This document shows positions 1 through 6,957 of a stretch of DNA of 64,000 nt, piece after piece. The stretch lies in the NCBI RefSeq assembly GCF_031020795.1, contig NZ_JAVHJP010000004.1, positions 62,001 to 126,000 of the forward strand, in the 5' to 3' direction. This DNA comes from Hydrogenophaga pseudoflava. Its GTDB lineage: Bacteria; Pseudomonadota; Gammaproteobacteria; Burkholderiales; Burkholderiaceae_C. Within the stretch, counting starts at the first letter, position 1, and each line of letters begins with the position of its first letter. The notes beneath the pieces are model-generated. The model saw nothing but the letters and a program-made list of their open reading frames with translations, was not told where the DNA came from and ran no database searches. Position numbers and translations under genes: made by a program.

Positions 1-520
1 AGGCGCGCAGCTCGCGGTGCTCCACCACGTAGCCCATGCGCTCAAGCTGGCGTTTCCAGCGCTGGAAGGTCTGGCCCTTGCGCTGTGGGCACGGCCGGTT
101 GTCCGGGCCCAGCGGTCCCCAGGTTTGGAACTCTTCGACGTTCTCAAGGCAGATGACGCGCGGGCGCACCGCGGCGGCCCACTTCACCACCACCCAGGCC
201 AGGCTGCGGATCTTCTTGGACACGGGCTTGCCGCCCTTGGCCTTGCTGAAATGCTTGCAGTCCGGGCTGGCCCAGAGCAGGCCCACGGGCTGGTCGCCGC
301 AGACCGCGTGCGGGTCCACCTCGAACACGTCGGACACGAAATGCCGGGTCTGCGGGTGATTCGCCTCGTGCAGGCTCACGGCCTCGGGGTCGTGGTTGAT
401 GGCGATGTCGACGTGGCGGCCGATGGCCAGCTCGATGCCGGTGCTGGCACCGCCACCGCCTGCGAACAGATCGACCACCAGCTCGTCGGCAATGCCGAGC
501 AGGTACTGGGAACTCAGCAT
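1..520 (-). CDS. Phage C5-cytosine DNA methyltransferase (partial)
   Basis: This enzyme methylates cytosine in DNA, probably protecting phage DNA from host restriction. Translating the minus strand from the ATG at 520 gives 173 residues that stay open to the window edge, so the C-terminus lies outside. Motif I is DLFAGGGGASTGIE (residues 17-30). The catalytic motif IV region is SPDCKHFS with Cys88; most family members have Pro before this Cys, and Asp here is a variant I associate with phage Dcm-like enzymes. The ENV motif VI is at 126-128. The ATG overlaps the upstream gene's TGA. Specificity cannot be told because the recognition domain is missing. Confidence 0.9.
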   Translation of the reverse strand, partial: MLSSQYLLGIADELVVDLFAGGGGASTGIELAIGRHVDIAINHDPEAVSLHEANHPQTRHFVSDVFEVDPHAVCGDQPVGLLWASPDCKHFSKAKGGKPVSKKIRSLAWVVVKWAAAVRPRVICLENVEEFQTWGPLGPDNRPCPQRKGQTFQRWKRQLERMGYVVEHRELRA

Positions 521-720
521 GCCGCGCCCCCTTCCGTGTCGTCTGCGGGGAGGTGCTGGACCTCGTGGTCAGCGCAGTGCGAAAACCCGCAGTCACCCGG
601 GCCGAAGCTCTGACCGCACTGCGAGCAGGACACGCTTTTGAAGCGCGCCGCGATGCGCTCGTCCACCTGGGCCTCGCGCTGGTAGCGCTCCAGCAGCGTC
701 TCGTCGTAGTGGGTGGGCAT
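514..720 (-). CDS. Small Cys-rich phage protein
   Basis: A 68-residue protein of unknown function. I start it at the ATG at 720 because that ATG overlaps the upstream stop codon (TGATG); an upstream in-frame ATG at 831 would lie deep inside the neighbouring gene. The middle has CSQCGQSF followed by two more Cys and a His within about 15 residues, which suggests a small zinc ribbon. Its stop overlaps the methyltransferase start, so the two are probably translated together. A DNA-binding or accessory role is only a guess. Confidence 0.7.
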   Translation of the reverse strand: MPTHYDETLLERYQREAQVDERIAARFKSVSCSQCGQSFGPGDCGFSHCADHEVQHLPADDTEGGAAC

Positions 721-1412
721 CACGCACCGCCTTTCTGGCCGGTGGCCTTGGCGTTGTCGTAGGTCTTGATGCCCCAAGCGATGGCGTAGCAGCACCACAG
801 GAAGTGGAAGGTGTATTCCCGGCAGTTCCATTCCCAGCAGTCATGCATGTGGAAGCCAGGAACCCGGTCGCACTTGAACTCGCGTGCAGCGTCGTAGGAG
901 CGAATATCTCCGTCGTCGGCGACGCTCAACACCTCGTCCTCCAAGGCAGACCAAAGCGTGTTCTTGTCGTCGTGGAACTGGTCGCGCTCGGATTCGGTGC
1001 TGTCCTCTTCGTCTGGCTGGCTGGTCTTCACCCAGTCGTCAAACGCTTCTTTGACGTGCTGGCGAAACGAGTCTGCGCTGTACTGTTCGGCATGCCGGCT
1101 GTTCGGGGCGCGCAGCTTCTCGCTCCAGTAGCCGGGATTGATGGCGAGCTTGGCGCCCTTGCTCTCAAGGTATTCCCGGTCAGTCCGGAAGAACTCGAAC
1201 ATGTCGTGCAAGCGACGGAACACGAAAGTGCCCATGTCACCGTCGATGCACAGTGTTCCGTCCCACGTGATCAGGTCGAACCAGTACGAGCTTCCGGACG
1301 GGCGACGGAATCGGATGTGGCGATTCACACCATCCTCTCGCATGACGATCATTTGGTGACCGGCCACATCGTTGAGGAATAGGTTTTCATCGCAGGCTCT
1401 GGTCTTGCTCAT
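720..1412 (-). CDS. Phage hypothetical protein, 230 aa
   Basis: I do not recognise a domain. The protein is acidic, with an Asp/Glu-rich stretch near residues 130-150 and a C-terminal part rich in Trp, Cys and His (around 190-215). No membrane segment or nucleotide-binding motif stands out. Its ATG overlaps the stop of the YqaJ-type gene, so it belongs to the leftward early operon of recombination and DNA-modification genes. It may act on DNA, but only the location suggests this. Confidence 0.75.
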   Translation of the reverse strand: MSKTRACDENLFLNDVAGHQMIVMREDGVNRHIRFRRPSGSSYWFDLITWDGTLCIDGDMGTFVFRRLHDMFEFFRTDREYLESKGAKLAINPGYWSEKLRAPNSRHAEQYSADSFRQHVKEAFDDWVKTSQPDEEDSTESERDQFHDDKNTLWSALEDEVLSVADDGDIRSYDAAREFKCDRVPGFHMHDCWEWNCREYTFHFLWCCYAIAWGIKTYDNAKATGQKGGA

Positions 1413-3127
1413 GCGGCCTCCGCGATCTGTTCAGCAGCGGCCAGGACGTGCTCGCTGATGGCGCGGCAGATGGCGCCGAAGTCGCACTCGCGGTACATGC
1501 GGGCGGCCTTGACCACCGCCACCGGCTCGAAGCCCAGGGTGGACAGGCCACCGACGGTGATGCTGATGGGCGCCAGTCGGTCGTTGATCTGGCCCAGCGT
1601 CAGGCGGGCGCCGCTGTCGGTGCTGATGGGTGCTGCTGCTGGTGCTGAAACCGGTGCGGATTCGACCGGAAGCCGCGTCTTTGCTTGCTCCGGGGCTGGT
1701 GCTGATGCCGCCGCGGACTGCGCTGCGCGCACTGCTTCATTGGCCTGCTCGCGGGCTTCCCGGGCCTTCTCTTCCGCCAGGATGCGCTCGCGCTCGGCTT
1801 CCTTGCGCTGCTGCTCGGCGGCCAGGCGCTGGGCGATGACCGCGGCCAGATCGTCGGGCTGCTTCAGCACCAGGGCCTGCATGTCGTAGGCGAACAGCAT
1901 CGGGGCGTTCGCGGCGTCCAGCCGGCCGATGTTCGCGTGGATGCGGTTGGCGATCTCGCTGGCGGCGATCTTGGTCCGGGCCAGCTCGGTGTCGACCGCG
2001 TTGCGGATCGAATCGACCGTGCGCAGACCCTTGATGGCGCCACCGAAGTCAGCGGGCACCATGGGCATGAAGTCCTTGGGCATGGCCGCGTTCAGCTCGC
2101 GGATGTGCTTCGCCAGGGCGGCCACGCCACCGGCCACGATCTCGGACTTGATCGCTTCCTTGCGGGCCTTCACCAGCTTGTCCAGGTCGAGCCGTACGCG
2201 GCGCGCTTCGGCGCTGATGTCGTCGATGGTGCGGAACAGGGTGTCGATGCTCTCGGTCTGCGCCAGCGCGGATTCCTTCGCGGCGGACAGCCGGTCCTCG
2301 ATGCCCTTGGCCCACTTCACCGTCGCCTCGGCGTTGGCAAAGTCGTCGTCGGTCTGCAGGTCGCGGTTGATGCCTTGGAACACCGCCAGCGCCTGGGCCT
2401 TGAACTCGGACAGGTTGGACGCGGTGACAGCTCCGGTCACCTCGATGCGCAGCGCTGGCAGGGATTCAGGGGCCTTGCCGGTGGGCTTCGGCGCTTCGGC
2501 TGCGAATGGCTTGAACTCGGCCAGGTCCTTGGCGAACTGCTCCCAGCCGGCCACGATCTTGGCGCGAAGTTCGGCGTCCGACTCGTACCAGCAGTGGCGC
2601 TCTTCGATCAGCGTCACGCTGTCGCTGTCCCACTTCGACGCCATGAACAGCACGCGCGCGGCACCGGACACCAGCATTTGCTGTTCCATCTGCACGCGGT
2701 ACTGCAGGGGCAGCGCGCCGCCGACTTCGGAGTCGCCAATACCGAGGTCGCCTTCCGGTATGGCCCGGCGCAGATCGTCGTTCAGCGACTTGTGCTCGAA
2801 GGCGGTGGATCCGTCCAGCGTCAGGCCGTCGAAGCTGGCCGACAGCTCGCCGCGCGAGCCGGTCACCGGGTACAGGTCATCGCCGATGATCCTCTCAGCA
2901 CGCGGCCGGGCCAGTGCCTCGAAGCGGTGGCCGTCATCGAAGCGGCGCTGCGTGGCTGCGTCCACCTCGGCGCTGATGCCGGTCTTCATCCTGGCCAGCA
3001 GTTCGGTGCGGGTCTGGTACGGGCTGCAGCCCATCATGGCCGGCGCGTCGCTGGCGTTGAAGTGGGTTGCGCGGTGCTGGTGCCACTCGGGCGAGCCCTG
3101 GGCGAAGTCGTGGAAGGTCATGTTCAT
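1409..3127 (-). CDS. YqaJ-type viral recombinase (lambda exonuclease family) with long C-terminal extension
   Basis: A 572-residue protein. The first 200 or so residues match the YqaJ/lambda exonuclease fold, which resects double-stranded ends for phage recombination. GSPEWHQHRA (11-20) and NASDAPAMMG (24-33) are typical of the N-terminus. The metal site is readable as Glu70, Asp100, Glu111 and Lys113 (FEHKS), followed by the conserved QYRVQMEQQM. I start at 3127 because GGAG lies correctly upstream; the open frame runs on to 3355 but that part shadows the KTSC gene. The remaining 370 residues are helical, with a charged coiled coil near 430-470 and an Ala/Pro-rich linker, and may bind a partner. 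Confidence 0.88.
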   Translation of the reverse strand: MNMTFHDFAQGSPEWHQHRATHFNASDAPAMMGCSPYQTRTELLARMKTGISAEVDAATQRRFDDGHRFEALARPRAERIIGDDLYPVTGSRGELSASFDGLTLDGSTAFEHKSLNDDLRRAIPEGDLGIGDSEVGGALPLQYRVQMEQQMLVSGAARVLFMASKWDSDSVTLIEERHCWYESDAELRAKIVAGWEQFAKDLAEFKPFAAEAPKPTGKAPESLPALRIEVTGAVTASNLSEFKAQALAVFQGINRDLQTDDDFANAEATVKWAKGIEDRLSAAKESALAQTESIDTLFRTIDDISAEARRVRLDLDKLVKARKEAIKSEIVAGGVAALAKHIRELNAAMPKDFMPMVPADFGGAIKGLRTVDSIRNAVDTELARTKIAASEIANRIHANIGRLDAANAPMLFAYDMQALVLKQPDDLAAVIAQRLAAEQQRKEAERERILAEEKAREAREQANEAVRAAQSAAASAPAPEQAKTRLPVESAPVSAPAAAPISTDSGARLTLGQINDRLAPISITVGGLSTLGFEPVAVVKAARMYRECDFGAICRAISEHVLAAAEQIAEAA

Positions 3128-3146
3128 GGTGTTCTCCGTGGGGTGG

Positions 3147-3440
3147 TCAGGCTTCGGCGGCCTTGTTCTGTGCATGGAACTTCTCGAACGGCAGAGCCTT
3201 GATGTGCTTGCCGAAGAACGTGCCCTTCGACTCAGCAGCCATGAACTCCTGGTGCGTCTTCTCTTCCACGTTCGGGTAGTGGTAGATGTGGCCGGGGCCG
3301 CGAGTAAAGGTGACGGCCAGCGTCTTGGTGGCAGCGTCGTAGCCGACGGCGGCAACTTGGTTGGACTGAACCGGCGTCATTGCGATGGGGGAGTACTGCT
3401 TGTCAGAAAAGCCAGCGGGGGTGGGGTAGGTCTTTGCCAT
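3147..3440 (-). CDS. KTSC domain protein
   Basis: A 97-residue protein whose C-terminal 60 residues carry the KTSC signature. It reads VQSNQVAAVGYD, then a beta-strand pair ending in IYHYPNV, and then GTFFGKHIK. KTSC domains are named for their similarity to the C-terminus of some lysyl-tRNA synthetases and are common in phages; their role is unknown. GGAG stands 8 bases before the ATG. The gene lies between the exonuclease and the putative annealing protein, so it may take part in phage recombination. Confidence 0.85.
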   Translation of the reverse strand: MAKTYPTPAGFSDKQYSPIAMTPVQSNQVAAVGYDAATKTLAVTFTRGPGHIYHYPNVEEKTHQEFMAAESKGTFFGKHIKALPFEKFHAQNKAAEA

Positions 3441-3464
3441 TTCGTGTGCTCCAGTGGGTAGGGT

Positions 3465-4490
3465 TCAGTCGTTCCAAGGCAGATCGCCGTCGTCGGCGCC
3501 AGCGGTGGCAGGCTGCGGCGCGGGCGCATCGCCCTTGGGCTGTACGTCGGTCACGTCGGCGGCCGGCGCCTTCTTGAAGGCCTTGATCTGTGCTTCCTGC
3601 TCGGGCGTCAGTGCGCCCTTGCTGCGGGCCAGCGTCAGGATCTCGTCGGCGGTCTTGGAGCCCGCGGCGACAGCCTTCGCCCAGCGCTCGGCCTGGGGTG
3701 CAAAGTCGGCGTCAGTCCATGTCGGTGGCGTCGGCCTGCTGGGCGGCTGGCTTGTGGCCTCGTCGGAGAAGGCCTGCTCTGCAGTGGTGTCGCCGTCCTT
3801 GATCGCGGTGACGATCCCGCGGAGCACGACCAGGTGCTCCAAGGTGATGTCCTGTTCGCCAGCGACGCCCAGCTTTGCGAAGACACGGCCAGGCTGCACG
3901 CCGTAGCGCTGGAAAACGGCGAGGGCTTCCGCGCGGCGGTTCGCCAGCGTCTTGATGTCGCCCATGACCGTGCGGCGGGCGGACTCGTACATCTCGGACC
4001 AGAACGCCTTCGGGACACCCTTGAGGATGGCGTTTCTCAAGGCGATGGAGCACGCTGCATTCGCGGTCACGCCGATCATGTCGGGCTTGAATCGGCGGCC
4101 GTTCTTGTCAACGATCCGGCGCTGCACCTCGTAGGTGATGGCGACGTTGCGCTGCAGGTCGTGGAACACGCCCTGGGCTGTCACAAACTCGCCCTGGTCC
4201 GACACCACGCGAGCGCCGGCCCGGCTGTTGCCCCAGGCACTTGCGATGACCTCGGCGAAGCGGGCGCTGGGGCCCTCGATGGTCTTGCCGTCACGGGGCA
4301 GGGCGTAGATGCATTCCCCTGCGATCTGTTCGTTCAGGGTCACCATCTGCAGCACTTCGTTTCGGAAGTTGACGATGCTGCGCGGGTACTTGTGCGCCGT
4401 GGCGATCTGCATGTCGATCTCGCCGCGGGCGAGCATGGCGACAGTCCCGCTGTCAGCGGTCACGATCTCTGTTTCTCGTTCGTTGCTCAT
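3465..4490 (-). CDS. Putative phage DNA-recombination protein (candidate single-strand annealing protein)
   Basis: A 341-residue protein of a type I have seen beside phage exonucleases but whose function I cannot name with certainty. The conserved core (about residues 15-235) includes ARGEIDMQIATAHKYPRS, GPSARFAEV and NAACSIALRNA. The C-terminal 90 residues are Pro/Ala-rich and disordered. The extreme C-terminus is acidic and ends DDGDLPWND, resembling the hydrophobic-acidic tail of SSB proteins. Pairing with a YqaJ exonuclease makes a RecT/Erf-like annealing role the best inference. Another DNA-binding role is possible. Confidence 0.7.
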   Translation of the reverse strand: MSNERETEIVTADSGTVAMLARGEIDMQIATAHKYPRSIVNFRNEVLQMVTLNEQIAGECIYALPRDGKTIEGPSARFAEVIASAWGNSRAGARVVSDQGEFVTAQGVFHDLQRNVAITYEVQRRIVDKNGRRFKPDMIGVTANAACSIALRNAILKGVPKAFWSEMYESARRTVMGDIKTLANRRAEALAVFQRYGVQPGRVFAKLGVAGEQDITLEHLVVLRGIVTAIKDGDTTAEQAFSDEATSQPPSRPTPPTWTDADFAPQAERWAKAVAAGSKTADEILTLARSKGALTPEQEAQIKAFKKAPAADVTDVQPKGDAPAPQPATAGADDGDLPWND

Positions 4491-4506
4491 AGGTCGCTTT
4501 CGGTTT

Positions 4507-4605
4507 TCAGAAGCCGCGCGAGGCGGTCTTGATGGCTTTGCGGATGGCGGGGATCAGCGGCGTGCCGCTGCGCATGTAGAAGCGGGTGAGGCGGTAGACG
4601 ATCAC
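4507..4605 (-). CDS. Small basic ORF, 32 aa
   Basis: A short reading frame that fills the gap between two early genes. It starts at a GTG whose last two bases are shared with the upstream TGA (GTGA) and ends at a TGA 17 bases before the next ATG. The peptide is basic, with six Arg and two Lys and the stretch AIRKAIKTAS near its end, and could form an amphipathic helix. I recognise no family. The coupled start supports translation, but chance is possible at this length. Confidence 0.5.
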   Translation of the reverse strand: MIVYRLTRFYMRSGTPLIPAIRKAIKTASRGF

Positions 4606-4859
4606 TTGAGGAAGCTCCAGATCAGGCCGCCCAGGTCGGGCGTGATGACCAGGGCCGTAAGGCCACCGGCAACGAACCAGACGACGACTTCAAGCACGGT
4701 CACGCCGTTCTGAAACTCGGTCTTGGTGGTGGTCTCGCGGTCGGTGCGGCAACCGCCGACGCTCACGCCATCGCGCGGGCCAAGGTCGGTGGTGTCCACG
4801 CGGTTCAGGAGGTTGCGGGCCACAGCCTGGGCACGCAGCTGCTTGACATCGGCGCTCAC
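4602..4859 (-). CDS. Small phage protein with C-terminal membrane segment
   Basis: An 85-residue protein of unknown function. I choose the GTG at 4859 because it overlaps the upstream stop (GTGA); the frame stays open to 4877 but that part lies inside the neighbour. The N-terminal half is soluble and basic with one Cys. The last 30 residues hold one membrane helix (VLEVVVWFVAGGLTALVI) followed by a short tail. It lies second in the leftward operon from PL, where lambda keeps host-takeover genes. Confidence 0.7.
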   Translation of the reverse strand: MSADVKQLRAQAVARNLLNRVDTTDLGPRDGVSVGGCRTDRETTTKTEFQNGVTVLEVVVWFVAGGLTALVITPDLGGLIWSFLK

Positions 4860-5275
4860 AGTTGCACCTCCACCCACTTGGCCGCGAGCTGGTCGCGCAG
4901 GGCCCCGGCCTGCATGGCGAGGTCCGTGTCACTGGAAGCGCAGGCGTTCAGCAGCAGCTGGATCAGCTGGGTCGAGGTTTCCGGGTAGCCGTCGACCGAC
5001 TCCATCAGCACCTCGGCCAGGGTCTGCGCGCGGCGGGGCAGGGCGGTCGCAGTCTTGGGGTCCACCGGCTGGCGGCGCACGGCATCCCAGTCGGTCACGG
5101 TGGCGAAGCTGCACAGGCCGTTCGCGTCGCCCTTGGCGATCACGGCGCCCAGCTCCATAGCCAGGCCAATGCGGGCGGCCGAGGCTTCTGCTGCTTCAAC
5201 GTCCGGCGCGTACTGGTCGGACGTCTTGTCCATCCAGGCGGGGCCAGCTTCCCGGCGTTCGATCAGTGCTTCCAT
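4856..5275 (-). CDS. First gene of the leftward early operon, hypothetical
   Basis: A 139-residue protein without a domain I recognise. Start at 5275 is set by a good AGGAG six to seven bases upstream; the frame runs on to 5356 but that would cross the PL promoter. It is mostly helical and slightly acidic, with no membrane segment. It is the first gene after PL and its TGA overlaps the next GTG. The equivalent place in lambda holds N, but nothing here resembles a short arginine-rich antiterminator, so I do not call it that. Confidence 0.75.
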   Translation of the reverse strand: MEALIERREAGPAWMDKTSDQYAPDVEAAEASAARIGLAMELGAVIAKGDANGLCSFATVTDWDAVRRQPVDPKTATALPRRAQTLAEVLMESVDGYPETSTQLIQLLLNACASSDTDLAMQAGALRDQLAAKWVEVQL

Positions 5276-5320
5276 CTGCGTCTCTCCTGTGGTTGGCCGC
5301 TTCGTTTGCGGCATGGAGAG

Positions 5321-5349
5321 ACTGTAAGGCTCGGCCTTATTTATGTCAA
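5321..5349 (-). promoter_or_regulatory. Early leftward promoter PL
   Basis: On the minus strand a perfect -35 TTGACA (5349..5344) is followed by a 17-base spacer and -10 TACAGT (5326..5321). Operator site 1 (5325..5339) fills the 3' part of the spacer, so bound repressor would block polymerase. The first gene starts 46 bases below the -10. The -35 context CCTGTTGAC is identical to that of the rightward promoter at 7687. Confidence 0.85.
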
Positions 5350-5386
5350 CAGGCAAAGCCTTATTTCAATGTGAGGCGCAGCCTTT
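5325..5386. promoter_or_regulatory. OL: three-site phage operator array
   Basis: Three copies of an imperfect to perfect palindrome TAAGGC-N3-GCCTTA lie at 5325..5339 (perfect arms), 5349..5363 (left arm ACAGGC) and 5372..5386 (TGAGGC and GCCTTT). Their centres are 24 and 23 bases apart, about the operator spacing in lambda. Site 1 lies within PL and site 2 next to its -35. The CI-type repressor at 6958..7644 is the expected ligand because a perfect copy of the site also sits in the promoter facing it at 7697..7711. Confidence 0.8.
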
Positions 5387-5412
5387 CCGACGAACGGTCA
5401 TTTCGTGGGCGC

Positions 5413-5437
5413 AAAAAAGCCCGCACGCGGCGGGCTT
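5413..5437 (-). terminator. Intrinsic terminator of the rex-position operon
   Basis: On the minus strand the hairpin arms AAGCCCGC and GCGGGCTT with a 5-base loop are followed by more T residues. It lies 25 bases after the DUF2335 stop and just before the OL array, so it separates the immunity-region transcript from PL. Confidence 0.85.
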
Positions 5438-5461
5438 GTATGGAGTGCCGGTGTCCGGCTG

Positions 5462-5917
5462 CTACTTGTCGTTCTTGGAAGGAGTGAAGTTCCGAACGGC
5501 CTTGATGATGCCAACGACTGGCAGGCTCACGAACGCAATCGTGACTGTGGGATGGGCGTTGTAGAGCACGCTGACGATAGCTCCCGCCACACAACCGAGG
5601 GCGATTGCTCCGCCCAGCAACTGCCCTGCCATGTCGCTTCGGAAGACGCTCTTGGCATTCTTCTGCTGCGCTGCGATGACCTCGTTTCGATGCCTGTGAT
5701 CAGCCTCCATGGCCTCCCTCTCCATGGATAGGCGATGGTTCTGCTCTCGCTCGGCCATCGTAATGATGCGCTCTGCGGTCCCTGGCAGAAGGTCGTCGTA
5801 ACGCGCCAGATCTTCTGGAGCGGGTAAAGGCCCAGAGTGGGCCTTCATGGCTGTCGAGATAACGCGGGGGAGGGGTGCTGCGTTCTGAGCTGGCCGCAAG
5901 CGAGGCGGTTTAGCCAT
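5462..5917 (-). CDS. DUF2335 family membrane protein
   Basis: A 151-residue protein with the DUF2335 layout. A conserved N-terminal part (HSGPLPAPEDLARYDDLLPG, then AERIITMAE at about 48-56) leads into a charged helix, then two membrane helices near 97-117 and 123-142 and a short basic tail. The family's function is unknown to me. It overlaps the upstream small gene by 8 bases, and the pair ends at a strong terminator before OL. Lying between CI and PL, this place is occupied in lambda by rexAB, so superinfection exclusion is a reasonable but untested idea. Confidence 0.82.
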   Translation of the reverse strand: MAKPPRLRPAQNAAPLPRVISTAMKAHSGPLPAPEDLARYDDLLPGTAERIITMAEREQNHRLSMEREAMEADHRHRNEVIAAQQKNAKSVFRSDMAGQLLGGAIALGCVAGAIVSVLYNAHPTVTIAFVSLPVVGIIKAVRNFTPSKNDK

Positions 5918-6146
5918 TTGCTGGTGCGTGCGCCTTGTAAGCTTCTCGGATCAAATGCCCAACGCGCAGCCAATCACCTTTGATGCCTGACGTCTTGGCC
6001 GCTGGGTTGGACACGGGCATGTACTGGGGTTCGAGTTCCTCAGGCAGGTCGTAGCTCGAATAGATCAAGACGGGCGCGCCGAGGCCGCGAGACAAACCGC
6101 GAGAAAAGGCGCGACGGGGTGTGCCTTTCAGGTCGAAGATTTGCAT
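5910..6146 (-). CDS. Small protein preceding DUF2335, 78 aa
   Basis: I do not recognise the family. I start at the ATG at 6146, preceded by GAG nine bases upstream; a GTG at 6161 in the same frame is an alternative. The N-terminal half is basic and Arg-rich (TPRRAFSRGLSRGLG). The middle has a hydrophobic stretch and several prolines, with no membrane helix. Its end overlaps the DUF2335 gene by 8 bases, so the two are very probably coupled. A 24-base near-continuous palindrome overlaps its promoter region, suggesting separate control from CI. Confidence 0.65.
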   Translation of the reverse strand: MQIFDLKGTPRRAFSRGLSRGLGAPVLIYSSYDLPEELEPQYMPVSNPAAKTSGIKGDWLRVGHLIREAYKAHAPANG

Positions 6147-6174
6147 TGTTCGCTCGATCACGTGAGGGATTTGG

Positions 6175-6198
6175 AAGGTATAGCAGTCGCTATACCTT
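6175..6198. promoter_or_regulatory. 24-bp inverted repeat, probable operator
   Basis: Ten-base perfect arms AAGGTATAGC and GCTATACCTT surround a 4-base centre. On the minus strand TATACC inside the repeat could serve as -10, with TTCGCC 17 bases upstream as a weak -35, giving a start just above the 78-residue gene. The sequence differs from the TAAGGC operators, so a different regulator is implied. A transcribed hairpin is also possible. Confidence 0.6.
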
Positions 6199-6271
6199 GG
6201 GCGAATTGTGACTCAGTAAATGGCTGGAAGTTCGCCGGTTATCGGATATCCGTCGCCTTTTACGGTTTTCG

Positions 6272-6367
6272 TCACACTGTTAAAAAACTCAGGATTGCGT
6301 ACACCACCCCAACCACGGCCCAGAACACCCAGATCCAAGGCAGGTAACGGCGCCAGAAGCGGTGCAT
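6272..6367 (-). CDS. Tiny membrane peptide, 31 aa
   Basis: A reading frame beginning two bases after the stop of the OB-fold gene. The peptide starts MHRFWRRYLP, so it has a short basic, aromatic head, and continues as one hydrophobic helix rich in Trp, Val and Ile to the end. It looks like a single-pass inner-membrane small protein. There is no separate strong ribosome binding site; coupling to the OB-fold gene is likely. Phage exclusion systems often include such peptides, but here this is only inference from location. Confidence 0.55.
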   Translation of the reverse strand: MHRFWRRYLPWIWVFWAVVGVVYAILSFLTV

Positions 6368-6369
6368 GG

Positions 6370-6927
6370 TCAGTTGCGCATGTCAGGCGGTAGGAAGTGG
6401 CAGTCCTGAAGCATGGGGGTTTTCACCACGTCCCCGCCGCCTTCGCACAGCACCGTGATCGTCATCCCCTTCTTGGCGGTCGAGATCGCCTGCAGATAGT
6501 CCTTGCTGAAGTGCAGCTGCGGGCCCAGGAACATGTTCACACCGGCCAGGACGATGTAGGGATTGCCGGTCACACCCGTGTTGATGTCCGTGATCTTTCC
6601 AGTCACCTTGAAGGACTTGCCCTTGTACTTCTGATCCGCCGCAACAGTGTTTGCCTCATAGTCGGCAGCGATCTCACGAGCGGAGTACTTCGGGAGCGTG
6701 GCGACAGACTGCTTGAACGACTCACGCTCAGCTGCGGCCTTGGCTTCGGCTTCCTTCTGCTTGGCCGCCTCGGCTGCTTGTTTGTCGGCGGCCCGCTGCG
6801 CTGCTTCGGCCGATCTCTTGGCCTCGATTTCGGCCTTTTCCTCGGGCGATCTGGTCGCCTCAACCACCTTTCCGAGCGCAGCCATGCCAACCAGGCCGAT
6901 CAGCGTCCACTTTACCCACGGCTTCAT
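6370..6927 (-). CDS. Membrane-anchored OB-fold (tRNA_anti-like) protein
   Basis: About 185 residues. A single N-terminal membrane helix (WTLIGLVGMAALGKVV) is followed by a long Ala/Glu/Lys-rich helix (about 25-72). The C-terminal domain is of the tRNA_anti-like OB-fold type: SAREIAADYEAN, ADQKYKGKSFKVTGKI and a Gly-rich end. I prefer the ATG at 6927 because GGAGG lies 8 bases upstream; an ATG at 6933 is only two bases from it. It is directly downstream of CI and so may be made in lysogens. It could act in the envelope against superinfection; no ligand is evident. Confidence 0.8.
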   Translation of the reverse strand: MKPWVKWTLIGLVGMAALGKVVEATRSPEEKAEIEAKRSAEAAQRAADKQAAEAAKQKEAEAKAAAERESFKQSVATLPKYSAREIAADYEANTVAADQKYKGKSFKVTGKITDINTGVTGNPYIVLAGVNMFLGPQLHFSKDYLQAISTAKKGMTITVLCEGGGDVVKTPMLQDCHFLPPDMRN

Positions 6928-6957
6928 CCTCATTCCCTCCCTGTTGAAAGCCTAATG

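Noticed and set aside
4856-5275. N-type antiterminator as first gene after PL
   Set aside because: The protein is acidic and helical without an Arg-rich RNA-binding motif, and no boxB hairpin was seen next to PL.
6141-6347. 68-codon plus-strand frame through the palindrome region
   Set aside because: No ribosome binding site, no coupling and it crosses the convergent promoter region and the 31-residue gene.
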